A program made the position numbers and the translations under genes. From Ignavibacteriales bacterium (GTDB lineage Bacteria > Bacteroidota > Ignavibacteria > UBA10030): a DNA stretch of 43,952 nt. The stretch covers positions 1-43,952 of the forward strand of contig JACQBK010000048.1 in assembly GCA_016194505.1 (NCBI GenBank), given 5' to 3'. Under the pieces are notes generated by a model that had not been told where the DNA came from, ran no database searches, and worked only from the letters and a program-made list of their open reading frames with translations. Shown one piece after another: positions 31,612-40,488 of this stretch (positions are counted from its first letter, which is position 1; the number at the start of each line of letters is the position of its first letter).

Positions 31612-33490
31612 TAACACTCTCCTCCTCCCCAAAATACTCCTTAATCTTCGCTGAAACTTTCGCTCCGACAATCTCGGCAATTTGCTCTTCGGTTGCGAAC
31701 TTAACGCCCTGCACCGAGCCAAAGGACTCCAGCAGCTCCGTGGCGCGCTTCTTTCCAACTCCTTTGATAAGATCAAGCTCCGTCTGCAAAATGCGCTTGG
31801 AGCGAAGCGAGCGATGGAATGTGATCGCAAAGCGGTGCGCCTCGTTGCGGATTTGCTGTAACAGCTTTATGCCCGATGAAGTCCGCGGGATCATCAGCGC
31901 CTCGCTTTCTCCCGGCACGAATACTTCCTCCAGCCGCTTCGCAAGTCCGATGACGGGGATGGAGGAAAGCCCAAGTTTATTCAGTATCTCCACCGCGCTG
32001 GAAAGCTGTCCCTTGCCGCCATCAACCATGATGAGGTCGGGCAGAGAGCTTTCCTCTTCAAGCAAGCGCGAGAAGCGGCGCTTCACCACTTCCTGCATGC
32101 TGGCAAAATCATCGGGACCCGAAACGGTGCGGATTTTGAATTTCCTGTATTCGCTTTTCTTCGGCTTCGCATCCACAAACACCACCAGCGAAGCGACGGA
32201 ATCGCTTCCTTGCGTATTCGATATATCGAAACATTCTATGCGGCGCGGAGGAGCTTTGAGCCGTAAATCCCGCTCCAACGACTTAACGGAATTGGGGACG
32301 AAATCACCGCGCTTCATGCGCTGTAACTCCAACTCGCCAAGTAAAAACTCAGCGTTATTCCTCACCATCGCAACGAGCTTCGCTTTATCGCCAGCTTTCG
32401 GGACTTCCAGCGTTACGGATCCGCCAAGGCGTTCTTCAAGCCACGCGCGAATAATTTCTCCGGAAATGATCGGCGCGGAAAGGATAATTTCATTCGGTAT
32501 ATCTTCATTCTCCAAATAGTATCGCTCGATGAGGCTCTCCAGCGCCTCGCCTTCTTCCTTACTCTCAACGTTGCTCATATAATAGTGCCGGCTGCCGAGA
32601 ACCTTACCATCCCGCACCTTGAAAATCACTCCGCACGCATCATCGGCTTTCATCGCAACGGCGATAATGTCGCGGTCAACTTGCTTCGCATCCACCACCC
32701 GCTGTTTTTCGTTGTAAATTGAAAGCGCTTTCAGCTTGTCCCGTGTTTTTGCCGCTTCTTCAAACTTCAGTCCGCCGGATAAACGCTCCATTTCCTGCTG
32801 TAACGAATGAACTGCGCTTTCCGTTTTGCCTTTCAACACTTGAGCAACTTGCGCAATCATAGAGCTGTAATGCTCCTGCGAGACCAAAGCTTCGCAAGGT
32901 CCCTCACATTTCTTGATATGATAGTCCAGGCAAATCTTGAATTTGCCTTTGTTGATTGCTTCCGGCGTTAAATCGTAGTTACAGCTTCGGATCATAAAAA
33001 TATCGCGCACCGTCTTCAGCGCAAAGCGCATGGTGCGGACATCGGTGTAGGGTCCAAAATACCGCGAGCCGTCTTTGATGATTCTGCGGGTGACAAACAC
33101 GCGCGGGAACGGCTCGTTGGTAATAACGATGTACGGATAGCTCTTGTCGTCTTTCAAAACGACATTATAGCGCGGATTGAATTTTTTGATGAGATTGGCT
33201 TCGAGAATGAGAGCCTCGACCTCGGAGCCGGTTACGATAAGCTGAACATCGGAGATTTTGGAGACGAGCGCATCAAGCTTGGCATCGGATGCGCGGGATT
33301 GTTGTCCGCCAGAGGCGGATCTGCCTTTGGCAGAAAAGTACTGCCGAACGCGGGAGCGGAGGCTTTGCGCCTTGCCTACATAGATGACCTTCCCCTCGGA
33401 GTTTTTGAATTGATATACTCCGGGATCGGTGGGAAGAGAACTAAGCTTCTCTTCAAGGGAGAGATCGTTTGTTGTGATCTGAATATCCAT
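31607..33490 (-). CDS. uvrC: UvrABC nuclease subunit C
   Basis: I take the ATG at 33490 (MDIQITTNDLSLEEKL), giving 627 residues; an upstream ATG would read through a repeat hairpin. The GIY-YIG domain starts PGVYQFKNSEGKVIYVGKA. A UVR motif region (SGGLKFEEAAKTRDKLKAL), the RNase-H-like C nuclease domain (ECFDISNTQGSDSVASLVVF, IMVDGGKGQLSSA) and a helix-hairpin-helix end (DLIKGVGKKRATELLESFGSV) follow. It makes both incisions in nucleotide excision repair. Residues 53-62 (SAKGRSASGG) are encoded exactly by a 30-bp palindromic repeat and sit in the loop after the GIY-YIG helix. Confidence 0.95.
   Translation of the reverse strand: MDIQITTNDLSLEEKLSSLPTDPGVYQFKNSEGKVIYVGKAQSLRSRVRQYFSAKGRSASGGQQSRASDAKLDALVSKISDVQLIVTGSEVEALILEANLIKKFNPRYNVVLKDDKSYPYIVITNEPFPRVFVTRRIIKDGSRYFGPYTDVRTMRFALKTVRDIFMIRSCNYDLTPEAINKGKFKICLDYHIKKCEGPCEALVSQEHYSSMIAQVAQVLKGKTESAVHSLQQEMERLSGGLKFEEAAKTRDKLKALSIYNEKQRVVDAKQVDRDIIAVAMKADDACGVIFKVRDGKVLGSRHYYMSNVESKEEGEALESLIERYYLENEDIPNEIILSAPIISGEIIRAWLEERLGGSVTLEVPKAGDKAKLVAMVRNNAEFLLGELELQRMKRGDFVPNSVKSLERDLRLKAPPRRIECFDISNTQGSDSVASLVVFVDAKPKKSEYRKFKIRTVSGPDDFASMQEVVKRRFSRLLEEESSLPDLIMVDGGKGQLSSAVEILNKLGLSSIPVIGLAKRLEEVFVPGESEALMIPRTSSGIKLLQQIRNEAHRFAITFHRSLRSKRILQTELDLIKGVGKKRATELLESFGSVQGVKFATEEQIAEIVGAKVSAKIKEYFGEEESVK
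33305..33334. repeat. 30-bp double palindrome, copy 4, inside uvrC
   Basis: tccgccagaggcgga joined to tctgcctttggcaga. It replaces no codon boundary: on the minus strand it reads as ten whole codons in frame. Confidence 0.93.
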
Positions 33491-33510
33491 ACCGCCCGCA
33501 CTATAAAACG

Positions 33511-33600
33511 TCACCCCGAGCGGAGTCGAGGGGTGACAATCAGATGGGAACAAAATCGAGCCCGCCGTATGGTTCGACTCCGCTCACCATGACGGCGGGA
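33511..33600. repeat. Two hairpins between mce and uvrC
   Basis: gtcacccc/ggggtgac (33510-33537) with the loop gagcggagtcga, and cccgccgt/acggcggg (about 33561-33598) whose loop holds the complementary cgactccgctca. The loops could pair with each other. The uvrC leader must run through both. Confidence 0.75.
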
Positions 33601-33640
33601 CTCAGACTGAAAATCTCTTTCGATGTTTTTAAAAAAACTT

Positions 33641-34045
33641 CTATGCTTTCTTCTGGCTGATCTCGACCAGCACGCCGTTTGTAGATTTCGGATGAAGGAA
33701 CGCAACGTAGTAATTATCCGCACCCAACCGAGGCTTGTCGTCAATCATTTGAAAACCCTGTTGCTTCAGCCGCGCAATTTCTTTCTCGATGTCATCCACA
33801 ACAAACGAAACGTGATGCACGCCTTCTCCCCGCTTCTCAATGAAGCGGGCAATGGGAGATTCGGCGTCGGTGGCTTCCGTTAATTCAATGCTACTGTGCC
33901 CGATCTCGAACATCACCGTATGCACTTTGTATTCAGGCAGGCTTTCGGTATGGTCGGGAGCTTTCCCGAAAAGCTTTCGAAAAAGCTTCGTCGAAGCCTT
34001 AATATCTTTTACCGCAACGCCAATGTGAGCGATTTTCTCGAACAT
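33641..34045 (-). CDS. mce: Methylmalonyl-CoA epimerase
   Basis: The 134-residue vicinal-oxygen-chelate protein shows KIAHIGVAVKD with metal ligand His7, GHSSIELTEATD, GEGVHHVSFVVDD with His78, and GVLVEIS with Glu128. These match methylmalonyl-CoA epimerase, which interconverts the 2S and 2R forms in propionate or succinate metabolism. Its partner mutase is not in the window. The left end of a MITE-like element lies only 6 bp upstream of its ATG, so its promoter and ribosome site may be inside that element. Confidence 0.92.
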   Translation of the reverse strand: MFEKIAHIGVAVKDIKASTKLFRKLFGKAPDHTESLPEYKVHTVMFEIGHSSIELTEATDAESPIARFIEKRGEGVHHVSFVVDDIEKEIARLKQQGFQMIDDKPRLGADNYYVAFLHPKSTNGVLVEISQKKA

Positions 34046-34051
34046 GGTTAG

Positions 34052-34195
34052 AGGTCACCTCAAAAATGTTACCATGAAATATTTGTGTATTTGAATGCTA
34101 AGAGCATAACTCCCTGTCCCGCTCATCATGATGAGCGGGACGGGGTGGTTATTCTACTTTGATTTGCTGCACTATCAGTACTTTTGAAATAGCTT
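34052..34195. mobile_element. MITE-like element 2
   Basis: Left end aggtcacctcaaaaatg and right end cttttgaaatagctttt are imperfect inverted repeats related to elements 1 and 3. The left flank matches element 3 over about 39 bases (ctcaaaaatgtta.catnaaata.ttgtgt.tttgaatg). A gtcccgctcat/atgagcgggac palindrome fills the middle. The right end runs into the stop codon of the DUF1015 gene. Confidence 0.45.
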
Positions 34196-35476
34196 TTATT
34201 CCGACAATACATTCAGAACAAGACCGGAAAGAAGTTTCGGATAAAAGTACGTTGACTTTTGCGGCATGGTATAGCCCGCTTTTGCCACACTGCGAATCTC
34301 TTCAATCTTCGTCGCGTTCATCAGAAATGCCATCTGGGCTTTCTTTGATCGCACGGCTTGAAACGCGTCCTTTGCCAATCTTACATAATCTATGTTAAGT
34401 TTTTGCTCTTGCGCTTCCGGGGAGATGTGAAGAATATCCCGTAAAATAACGCTGTGCAACAACGAGACATCAAGCTCCTTCACTTCAACAGGGATCGGGT
34501 CTTTTATGATTTTTTGCAAGACGCTCGTGGGCTTTAAGGTAAGAAGAAAGTGCGACTGTTCCCCATCCACCGCAAGTCCAAAGGAGCGAACCGGACTCGA
34601 AGACAGCGCCTGCATGAGCACCTCCTCATCTTTGATTTCGCGAAGAAGAAAATGCTGTTGAATATCCTGCAGAAATTGCTTTGAATCAAAATTGTTCAAC
34701 GAGTGGACAATCCGATGAGTCGGATAAATAACCAGGCTATCATCGTCAATGTTGGTGAAAAACATCATCACATAGTTGTAAAGCTCTTTGCCTGTATGTT
34801 TTGAGTTTTGCGAACGCATGAGATCGCGATAGGCTAAAGCGGTCTCATACCGATGATGCCCGTCGGCAATGAGCACCTGTTTTGTATGGAAAAAATTTTG
34901 AATGTGCTTGATCGCTTGAGCATCTTGAAGTTTCCACATTTGATTCTGGACATCTTCAAATATAACATCAACGACGGGCTGTGTTTTAGAGAACCCGTTC
35001 ACGATGCGATCAATTTGCTGTTCAGAGTCGGAATAGAGCGAAAATATTTGGCTGAAATTTGCGCCCGTTGCCTTGAAGAGTTTAAGGCGGTCTTCCCTCG
35101 GCTTAGCAAGAGTTTTTTCATGAGGCAGGACTATTTTCTTGTCAAATTCTTCGAGGCGGCACAGCGCTATGAAGCCTTTGCGGGTAACCGATTGACCATT
35201 CGTTGCTGTAAACGTCTGGCAAACGATATACAGAGCAGGTTTTGGATCACGAGCAAGAATGGATTGCTGCATCCATTCTTGAAAATGTTGAGCCGCCGAG
35301 GCGTAGCGATCCTCTTCTCGGCCAAGGATAAGGCGAACGACGTTGTAAAGATTCCGCTCGTATAGTTTTTGCTGCTGTTCATGGGAGATAACATCGTACG
35401 GCGGAGCAACGACATCATCAATATTTACTTTCGTTTGATTATACAGTAATCCTTTGAATGGTAAAATTTCCGGCAT
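34196..35476 (-). CDS. DUF1015-family protein
   Basis: The 426-residue protein opens PFKGLLYNQTKVNIDDVVAPPYDVIS and contains YNVVRLILG, LPHEKTLAKPREDRLKL, IADGHHRYETALAYRD and MMFFTNIDDDSLVIYPTHRI, all hallmarks of DUF1015 (a large family linked in some genomes to serine metabolism). Histidines in ADGHHRYE may form an active site, but no reaction is proven to my knowledge. The gene is monocistronic, downstream of era in the same direction. Confidence 0.9.
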   Translation of the reverse strand: MPEILPFKGLLYNQTKVNIDDVVAPPYDVISHEQQQKLYERNLYNVVRLILGREEDRYASAAQHFQEWMQQSILARDPKPALYIVCQTFTATNGQSVTRKGFIALCRLEEFDKKIVLPHEKTLAKPREDRLKLFKATGANFSQIFSLYSDSEQQIDRIVNGFSKTQPVVDVIFEDVQNQMWKLQDAQAIKHIQNFFHTKQVLIADGHHRYETALAYRDLMRSQNSKHTGKELYNYVMMFFTNIDDDSLVIYPTHRIVHSLNNFDSKQFLQDIQQHFLLREIKDEEVLMQALSSSPVRSFGLAVDGEQSHFLLTLKPTSVLQKIIKDPIPVEVKELDVSLLHSVILRDILHISPEAQEQKLNIDYVRLAKDAFQAVRSKKAQMAFLMNATKIEEIRSVAKAGYTMPQKSTYFYPKLLSGLVLNVLSE

Positions 35477-35639
35477 AGTCTAATGTTAGTGTGTTATTTG
35501 ATTATTCCGATATTTGACTGCTCAGATTCCGCTTATGATTTTTCAGATTGCGCTGATTTATCGCAGATGTTTATATAGATAATTTAGTTTACAACCTCAA
35601 ATCTGCGCATCTGCGTCCCAATCTGCGAAATCGACAAAA
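35477..35639. repeat. Spacer with degenerate cagatt/ctgcg repeats
   Basis: Several copies of cagat/atctgcg in both orientations (aaatctgcgcatctgcg, tcgcagatg, cagattgcgctgat) resemble a scattered repeat common in Bacteroidota spacers. No gene. Confidence 0.5.
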
Positions 35640-36548
35640 TCAGTTTTCAGTGGTGTAACCTAATTTTTTAAGCAAACTTTCTTTTTCCCGCCAATTCTCC
35701 CTCACTTTCACATGAAGATCAAGGTATACTTGGGAACCTATGAACGATTCGATCTCAACACGCGCTCGCTGACCTACTCTTTTTAACGCCGTCCCGCCCC
35801 TGCCGATGATAATTCCTTTTTGCGAATCGCGCTCCACAATGACATCAGCATTGATGTACGTCTTCCCCGCTTCACGCTCTTTATATTCAATAATTTCTAC
35901 TGCGGTGGAATACGGAATTTCTTCATGAAATTGTTCGAAAATCCTTTCCCGGATCAACTCCGCCACAAAGAATTTTTCGGGCTGTTCGCTGGCAATATCG
36001 AGGGGATAAAACGGCGGATGAACGGGAAGTTTATCAATAATAATGCGAAGCAACCCTTCGAGATTTTCATTTTTTAACGCCGATATGGGGATAATGTTTT
36101 GAAAAATTCTTCTCTGAGCAAATGCCTCGATGATCGGCAACGCTTCATTTCTATCAACAGTATCCACTTTGTTGATAACAAGGAAAATATGCTTTGTCTT
36201 GGAGAATTTCTCTAGCCGTTGTTCGACTACCTGCGGCAAGTCGGCCCCGCTGGAAATCTCTATCAGCACTAAGATGACGTCCGCATCTTCCAGAGCCATC
36301 TCCGCGGACTGAACCATTTTTTCATGGAGCAAATATTTCGGCTTTAACAAGCCGGGCGTATCCAAAAAAATAATTTGAGCATCATCTCTGCTGAGGATGC
36401 CCAGTACGCGCTGACGGGTTGTTTGCGGCTTACTCGTAACGATTGAGATTTTTTGCTGTAACAGGGCGTTCATCAACGTGGATTTCCCGACGTTCGGCTC
36501 GCCGACAATTGCTACATACCCTGCTTTATATGTTGACTGATTTTCCAT
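35640..36548 (-). CDS. era: GTPase Era
   Basis: The 302-residue product has the G1 motif GEPNVGKSTL (16-25), switch and G3 DTPGLLKPK, G4 NKVD, G5 SALK, and a C-terminal KH domain with GIIIGRGGTALKRVG. Era helps mature 16S rRNA and assemble the 30S subunit. The start at 36548 (MENQSTYKAGYVAIVG) gives the normal length. Confidence 0.97.
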   Translation of the reverse strand: MENQSTYKAGYVAIVGEPNVGKSTLMNALLQQKISIVTSKPQTTRQRVLGILSRDDAQIIFLDTPGLLKPKYLLHEKMVQSAEMALEDADVILVLIEISSGADLPQVVEQRLEKFSKTKHIFLVINKVDTVDRNEALPIIEAFAQRRIFQNIIPISALKNENLEGLLRIIIDKLPVHPPFYPLDIASEQPEKFFVAELIRERIFEQFHEEIPYSTAVEIIEYKEREAGKTYINADVIVERDSQKGIIIGRGGTALKRVGQRARVEIESFIGSQVYLDLHVKVRENWREKESLLKKLGYTTEN

Positions 36549-36555
36549 AAACCTT

Positions 36556-36592
36556 AAAATAAAAAACGTTCCGAGGATACCCTACGGAACGC
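36556..36592 (-). terminator. Intrinsic terminator after the P-II gene
   Basis: On the minus strand cgttccg (36591-36585) pairs with cggaacg (36573-36567), and TTTTTTATTTT follows. It separates the P-II gene from era. Confidence 0.8.
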
Positions 36593-36619
36593 TACAATCC
36601 TCATGTTACTCCAAAAGCT

Positions 36620-36973
<354 letters not shown>

Positions 36974-36993
36974 TTATCGAACAATGGAAATTT

Positions 36994-37180
36994 AAAGCTA
37001 TCTCAAAAATGTTAGCATCAAATAGTTGTGTGTTTGAATGTTCAAAACTTGGCCCCCTCTCCCGATGCCACCCGGCGGCATCGGGAGGTCCCCTTCCGAA
37101 GGGATCCCTTTGGGAGGGGGACGCGACGATTCACACCGTTTTTAGGAGTGAATCGGAGCAGGGAGTTTTTGAGACAGCTT
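36994..37180. mobile_element. MITE-like element 3
   Basis: Ends aaagctatctcaaaaa (36994-37009) and tttttgagacagctt (37166-37180) are inverted repeats bounding about 187 bp without a gene. The interior has tcccgatgcc/ggcatcggga, cccctt/aaggg-type and cccct/aggggg hairpins. It lies between the P-II gene and the 3' end of secA. Confidence 0.55.
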
Positions 37181-37209
37181 CTAAAAACTTTTTCAACCTT
37201 TTACAGCGC

Positions 37210-40200
37210 TCACGCGCCGTGACAATTTTTATACTTTTTTCCACTGCCACAAGGACAAGGATCGTTTCTTCCAGTTTTTTCCTCAACACGAATAGGCTGT
37301 TGTTTTTGCTGACCCTTAGCCGCTTGGGCATGTTCTGCTGAACCGGCTGGAACAGGCTCGCGGTTCGCTTTGAACCCTGCTCCTAACGCCGATTCGTGCG
37401 TCATCACCATGTCTTCTCTGCGCATCGGGCGACGAGCGCGCTGTACGGGAAGTTGTTCCGGTCGTTCCGGGAAAAATTTGAAAACAATGTCAATAACCTC
37501 ATCGGCAATCAAATCCATCAACTCCATAAACATTTTGAACGCCTCGGTCTTATACTCAACCAACGGATCTTTTTGCCCATACCCGCGCAAATGAATGCCT
37601 TCTTTCAAATCGTCCATCTCCCGCAAATGATCGCGCCACTTGTTATCAATCACCTGGAGCACAGCCATGCGCTCCAGCATCCTCATCATCTCCGGCGAAA
37701 TTTTGTCTTCTTTTCTTCGATAAAACTCCTCCGCAGCTTTGACAACGTGTTCGGCAACACCATCTTCGCCGAATTTCTGAAATTCCTCCGGGGTTAGTTG
37801 CAAATCCACAAGGAATTTTGTGCGGACCTGATCCTTTAATCCTTCTACATCCCCTTCGGAATAAATTCCCTGAACCATCTTCGCAGCAGCATCACGAACC
37901 ATATCAAAAATATCGTCCTTCAGATGTTCGCCTAACAACGCATGGCGGCGGCGCGAATAAATGACCTCCCGCTGTTGATTCATCACGTTGTCATATTCCA
38001 ATAATCGCTTACGGATGCCGAAGTTATTCTCTTCGACTTTTTTCTGTGCGCGCTCAACCGACTTCGTGATCATCGGATGTTGAATTACTTCCCCCTCTTC
38101 CAATCCCATGCGTTCCATAATACGCGCTATGCGCTCACTGCCGAACAGGCGCATCAGATCATCTTCTAATGAAAGAAAGAAGAGGGTCGAACCCGGATCA
38201 CCCTGGCGGCCTGAGCGACCCCGCAACTGCCGATCAATGCGACGAGCTTCGTGGCGCTCCGTGCCAATGATGTGCAACCCGCCGACATCTTTCACGCCGG
38301 GACCTAATTTAATATCCGTTCCGCGACCCGCCATGTTGGTTGCGATGGTCACCGCGCCGGGCAACCCTGCATGCGCTATAATTTCCGCTTCGCGTTGATG
38401 CTGTTTGGCATTCAACACATTGTGCGGAACGCCTTTTCGCTTCAACATGCGGCTTATGGTTTCAGAGACTTCCACGCTTGTGGTACCCACAAGCACCGGA
38501 CGTTTGATCTCCCGCATTTTATCAATCTCTTGGATGACTGCGTTGTATTTCTCGCGGATCGTTTTATACACTTGGTCATCGGAATCCTGCCGAATCATTG
38601 GTCGGTTGGTCGGAATAACGACAACGTCCAATTTGTAAATTTCAAAAAACTCAGCGGCTTCGGTTTCTGCCGTGCCGGTCATGCCTGCCAATTTTTTGTA
38701 GAGGCGAAAATAATTTTGGAGCGTAACGGTGGCGAGTGTTTGAGTATCGCGTTCCACCTTCACGCCTTCCTTCGCTTCAATCGCTTGGTGGAGACCTTCC
38801 GAATAGCGGCGTCCTGAAAGCAAGCGGCCTGTGAACTCATCAACAATCATCACCTTGCCATCGTCGGAGACAACGTACTCATCATCCTTCTCGTAAAGGC
38901 TATAGGCTTTCAGCAGTTGGAGAATGGTATGAATGCGGTCACTGCGCTCTGCGAAGAGAGCGTTCTTCTCATCCTTCTTGAGCTGTTTTTGCTCGGGAGT
39001 TAAGGAGCTATCTCCTTCGAGAAGACTGAACTCTGTCGCAACATCCGGAATGACAAACAACTCCTTTTCGTGCCCGGGGTACACCTGAGCAAGAAATTCT
39101 CTTCCCTTCTCGGTTAAATCAATCGTATGCGATTTCTCGTCAATGCTAAAATACAGCTCATCGTCAATTTCATGCATGCGCGCCGATTGATCCTGCATAT
39201 AGTCCCGCTCGGTTTTCTGAGCAAGCATTTTATTGGATGGCTCTGAAAAAAGCTTCAGGAGTTTTTTGTTTTTTGGCAAGCCTCGTTGCGCCCTAAGGAG
39301 GAGCACGCCCGCCTCTTCAGTTTTTCCTTGAGCGAGGAGAGTCTCGGCATCGGTGGTATTTTTTGCCACAAAATTCCGTTGCGCGTTGACCAATCGCTCA
39401 ACGAACGGTTTCATTTCGTTAAACTTATGATCCTCAACCGCAACGGGACCGCTAATAATGAGCGGGGTCCTCGCTTCGTCAACAAGCACAGAGTCAACTT
39501 CATCAACGACTGCATAATTATGACCTCGCTGTACCATCTCCTCGGCGTTCACCACCATATTATCGCGCAGATAATCAAACCCGAATTCGTTGTTCGTGCC
39601 ATACGTAATATCGGCGGCATATTGCACTCGGCGCTGCGTCGAGTCCATATTTTGCAGAATGCAGCCCACCTTTAATCCATGATACTCAAATATTTTCCCC
39701 ATCCACTGGCTATCACGCAGAGCGAGATAATCGTTTACTGTCACAAGGTGTACACCGCGCCCCGGCAAGGCATTAAGATATAACGGCAATGTTGCGACAA
39801 GCGTTTTGCCTTCCCCGGTCGCCATCTCGGAAATCTTTCCTTGATGCAGAACGATGCCACCGATAAGCTGGACATCAAAAGGAACCATGTCCCACACGAT
39901 CTTATTCCCTGCAACATCCCATGATTGGCCGACCAAGCGACGGCAAGTTTCTTTCACAACGGCAAAGGCTTCAGGCAAAATCTCGTTCAATGTCTCTTGA
40001 ATCTTCGCATCAAGTTCTTTATTCGCTTCATCGAGCCGAGAATACACTCCCTCGCGCTCGCTGAATGGCATCTCCTCCTTTAATGACTCTTGCAGGTTTG
40101 CAATTTCAGATTCAATTTCGGCTGTTGCGGCTTTTACCCGTTCACGAAATTCACCCGTCTTGGCACGAAGTTGGTCATCCGTAAGGCTTTGCAGCTCATC

Positions 40201-40233
40201 AACATGCTTATTGATTTGCTCTATAATGGGCAA
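37210..40233 (-). CDS. secA: Preprotein translocase ATPase SecA
   Basis: The 1,007-residue frame is SecA: EMATGEGKTLVATLPLYLNAL (Walker A), VDEVDSVLVDEARTPLIISG, MTGTAETEAAEFFEIY, TNMAGRGTDIKLG, GRSGRQGDPG, and a zinc-binding tail GRNDPCPCGSGKKYKNCHG. An insertion (about 270-340) is typical of Bacteroidota/Chlorobi SecA. The start is uncertain: TTG at 40233 gives MPIIEQINKH, but SecA-like residues ERDVKTVL continue upstream in frame until a TAA at 40263-40261, and no ATG or GTG occurs in between. The divergent gene is a TonB receptor. Confidence 0.95.
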   Translation of the reverse strand: MPIIEQINKHVDELQSLTDDQLRAKTGEFRERVKAATAEIESEIANLQESLKEEMPFSEREGVYSRLDEANKELDAKIQETLNEILPEAFAVVKETCRRLVGQSWDVAGNKIVWDMVPFDVQLIGGIVLHQGKISEMATGEGKTLVATLPLYLNALPGRGVHLVTVNDYLALRDSQWMGKIFEYHGLKVGCILQNMDSTQRRVQYAADITYGTNNEFGFDYLRDNMVVNAEEMVQRGHNYAVVDEVDSVLVDEARTPLIISGPVAVEDHKFNEMKPFVERLVNAQRNFVAKNTTDAETLLAQGKTEEAGVLLLRAQRGLPKNKKLLKLFSEPSNKMLAQKTERDYMQDQSARMHEIDDELYFSIDEKSHTIDLTEKGREFLAQVYPGHEKELFVIPDVATEFSLLEGDSSLTPEQKQLKKDEKNALFAERSDRIHTILQLLKAYSLYEKDDEYVVSDDGKVMIVDEFTGRLLSGRRYSEGLHQAIEAKEGVKVERDTQTLATVTLQNYFRLYKKLAGMTGTAETEAAEFFEIYKLDVVVIPTNRPMIRQDSDDQVYKTIREKYNAVIQEIDKMREIKRPVLVGTTSVEVSETISRMLKRKGVPHNVLNAKQHQREAEIIAHAGLPGAVTIATNMAGRGTDIKLGPGVKDVGGLHIIGTERHEARRIDRQLRGRSGRQGDPGSTLFFLSLEDDLMRLFGSERIARIMERMGLEEGEVIQHPMITKSVERAQKKVEENNFGIRKRLLEYDNVMNQQREVIYSRRRHALLGEHLKDDIFDMVRDAAAKMVQGIYSEGDVEGLKDQVRTKFLVDLQLTPEEFQKFGEDGVAEHVVKAAEEFYRRKEDKISPEMMRMLERMAVLQVIDNKWRDHLREMDDLKEGIHLRGYGQKDPLVEYKTEAFKMFMELMDLIADEVIDIVFKFFPERPEQLPVQRARRPMRREDMVMTHESALGAGFKANREPVPAGSAEHAQAAKGQQKQQPIRVEEKTGRNDPCPCGSGKKYKNCHGA

Positions 40234-40345
40234 TACAGTTTTTACATCCCGTTCAAATTCTTATTTCTCTGTATATACGTTAGCAAAATCCCTGAAAATA
40301 TAGCCTTTTTTTAATGTTGAAGCAACAAACGAAATCTCAAATCAA

Positions 40346-40374
40346 TTGCAGATTTCTCAGGAATTCGTTATACT
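40346..40374 (+). promoter_or_regulatory. Sigma-70-like promoter of the TonB receptor gene
   Basis: TTGCAG (40346-40351) and TATACT (40369-40374) are separated by exactly 17 bp. The start point would be near 40381, leaving a leader of about 108 nt. Confidence 0.6.
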
Positions 40375-40488
40375 ATACGAGCCTACTCAACGCTCTGAAC
40401 TTAAACCACTATGAAAGTACAGATGCACACTTCTTCAACTCCACCTATTCACTCACCCCAACCACCACAAAGTAGGAGGGAACACCAT

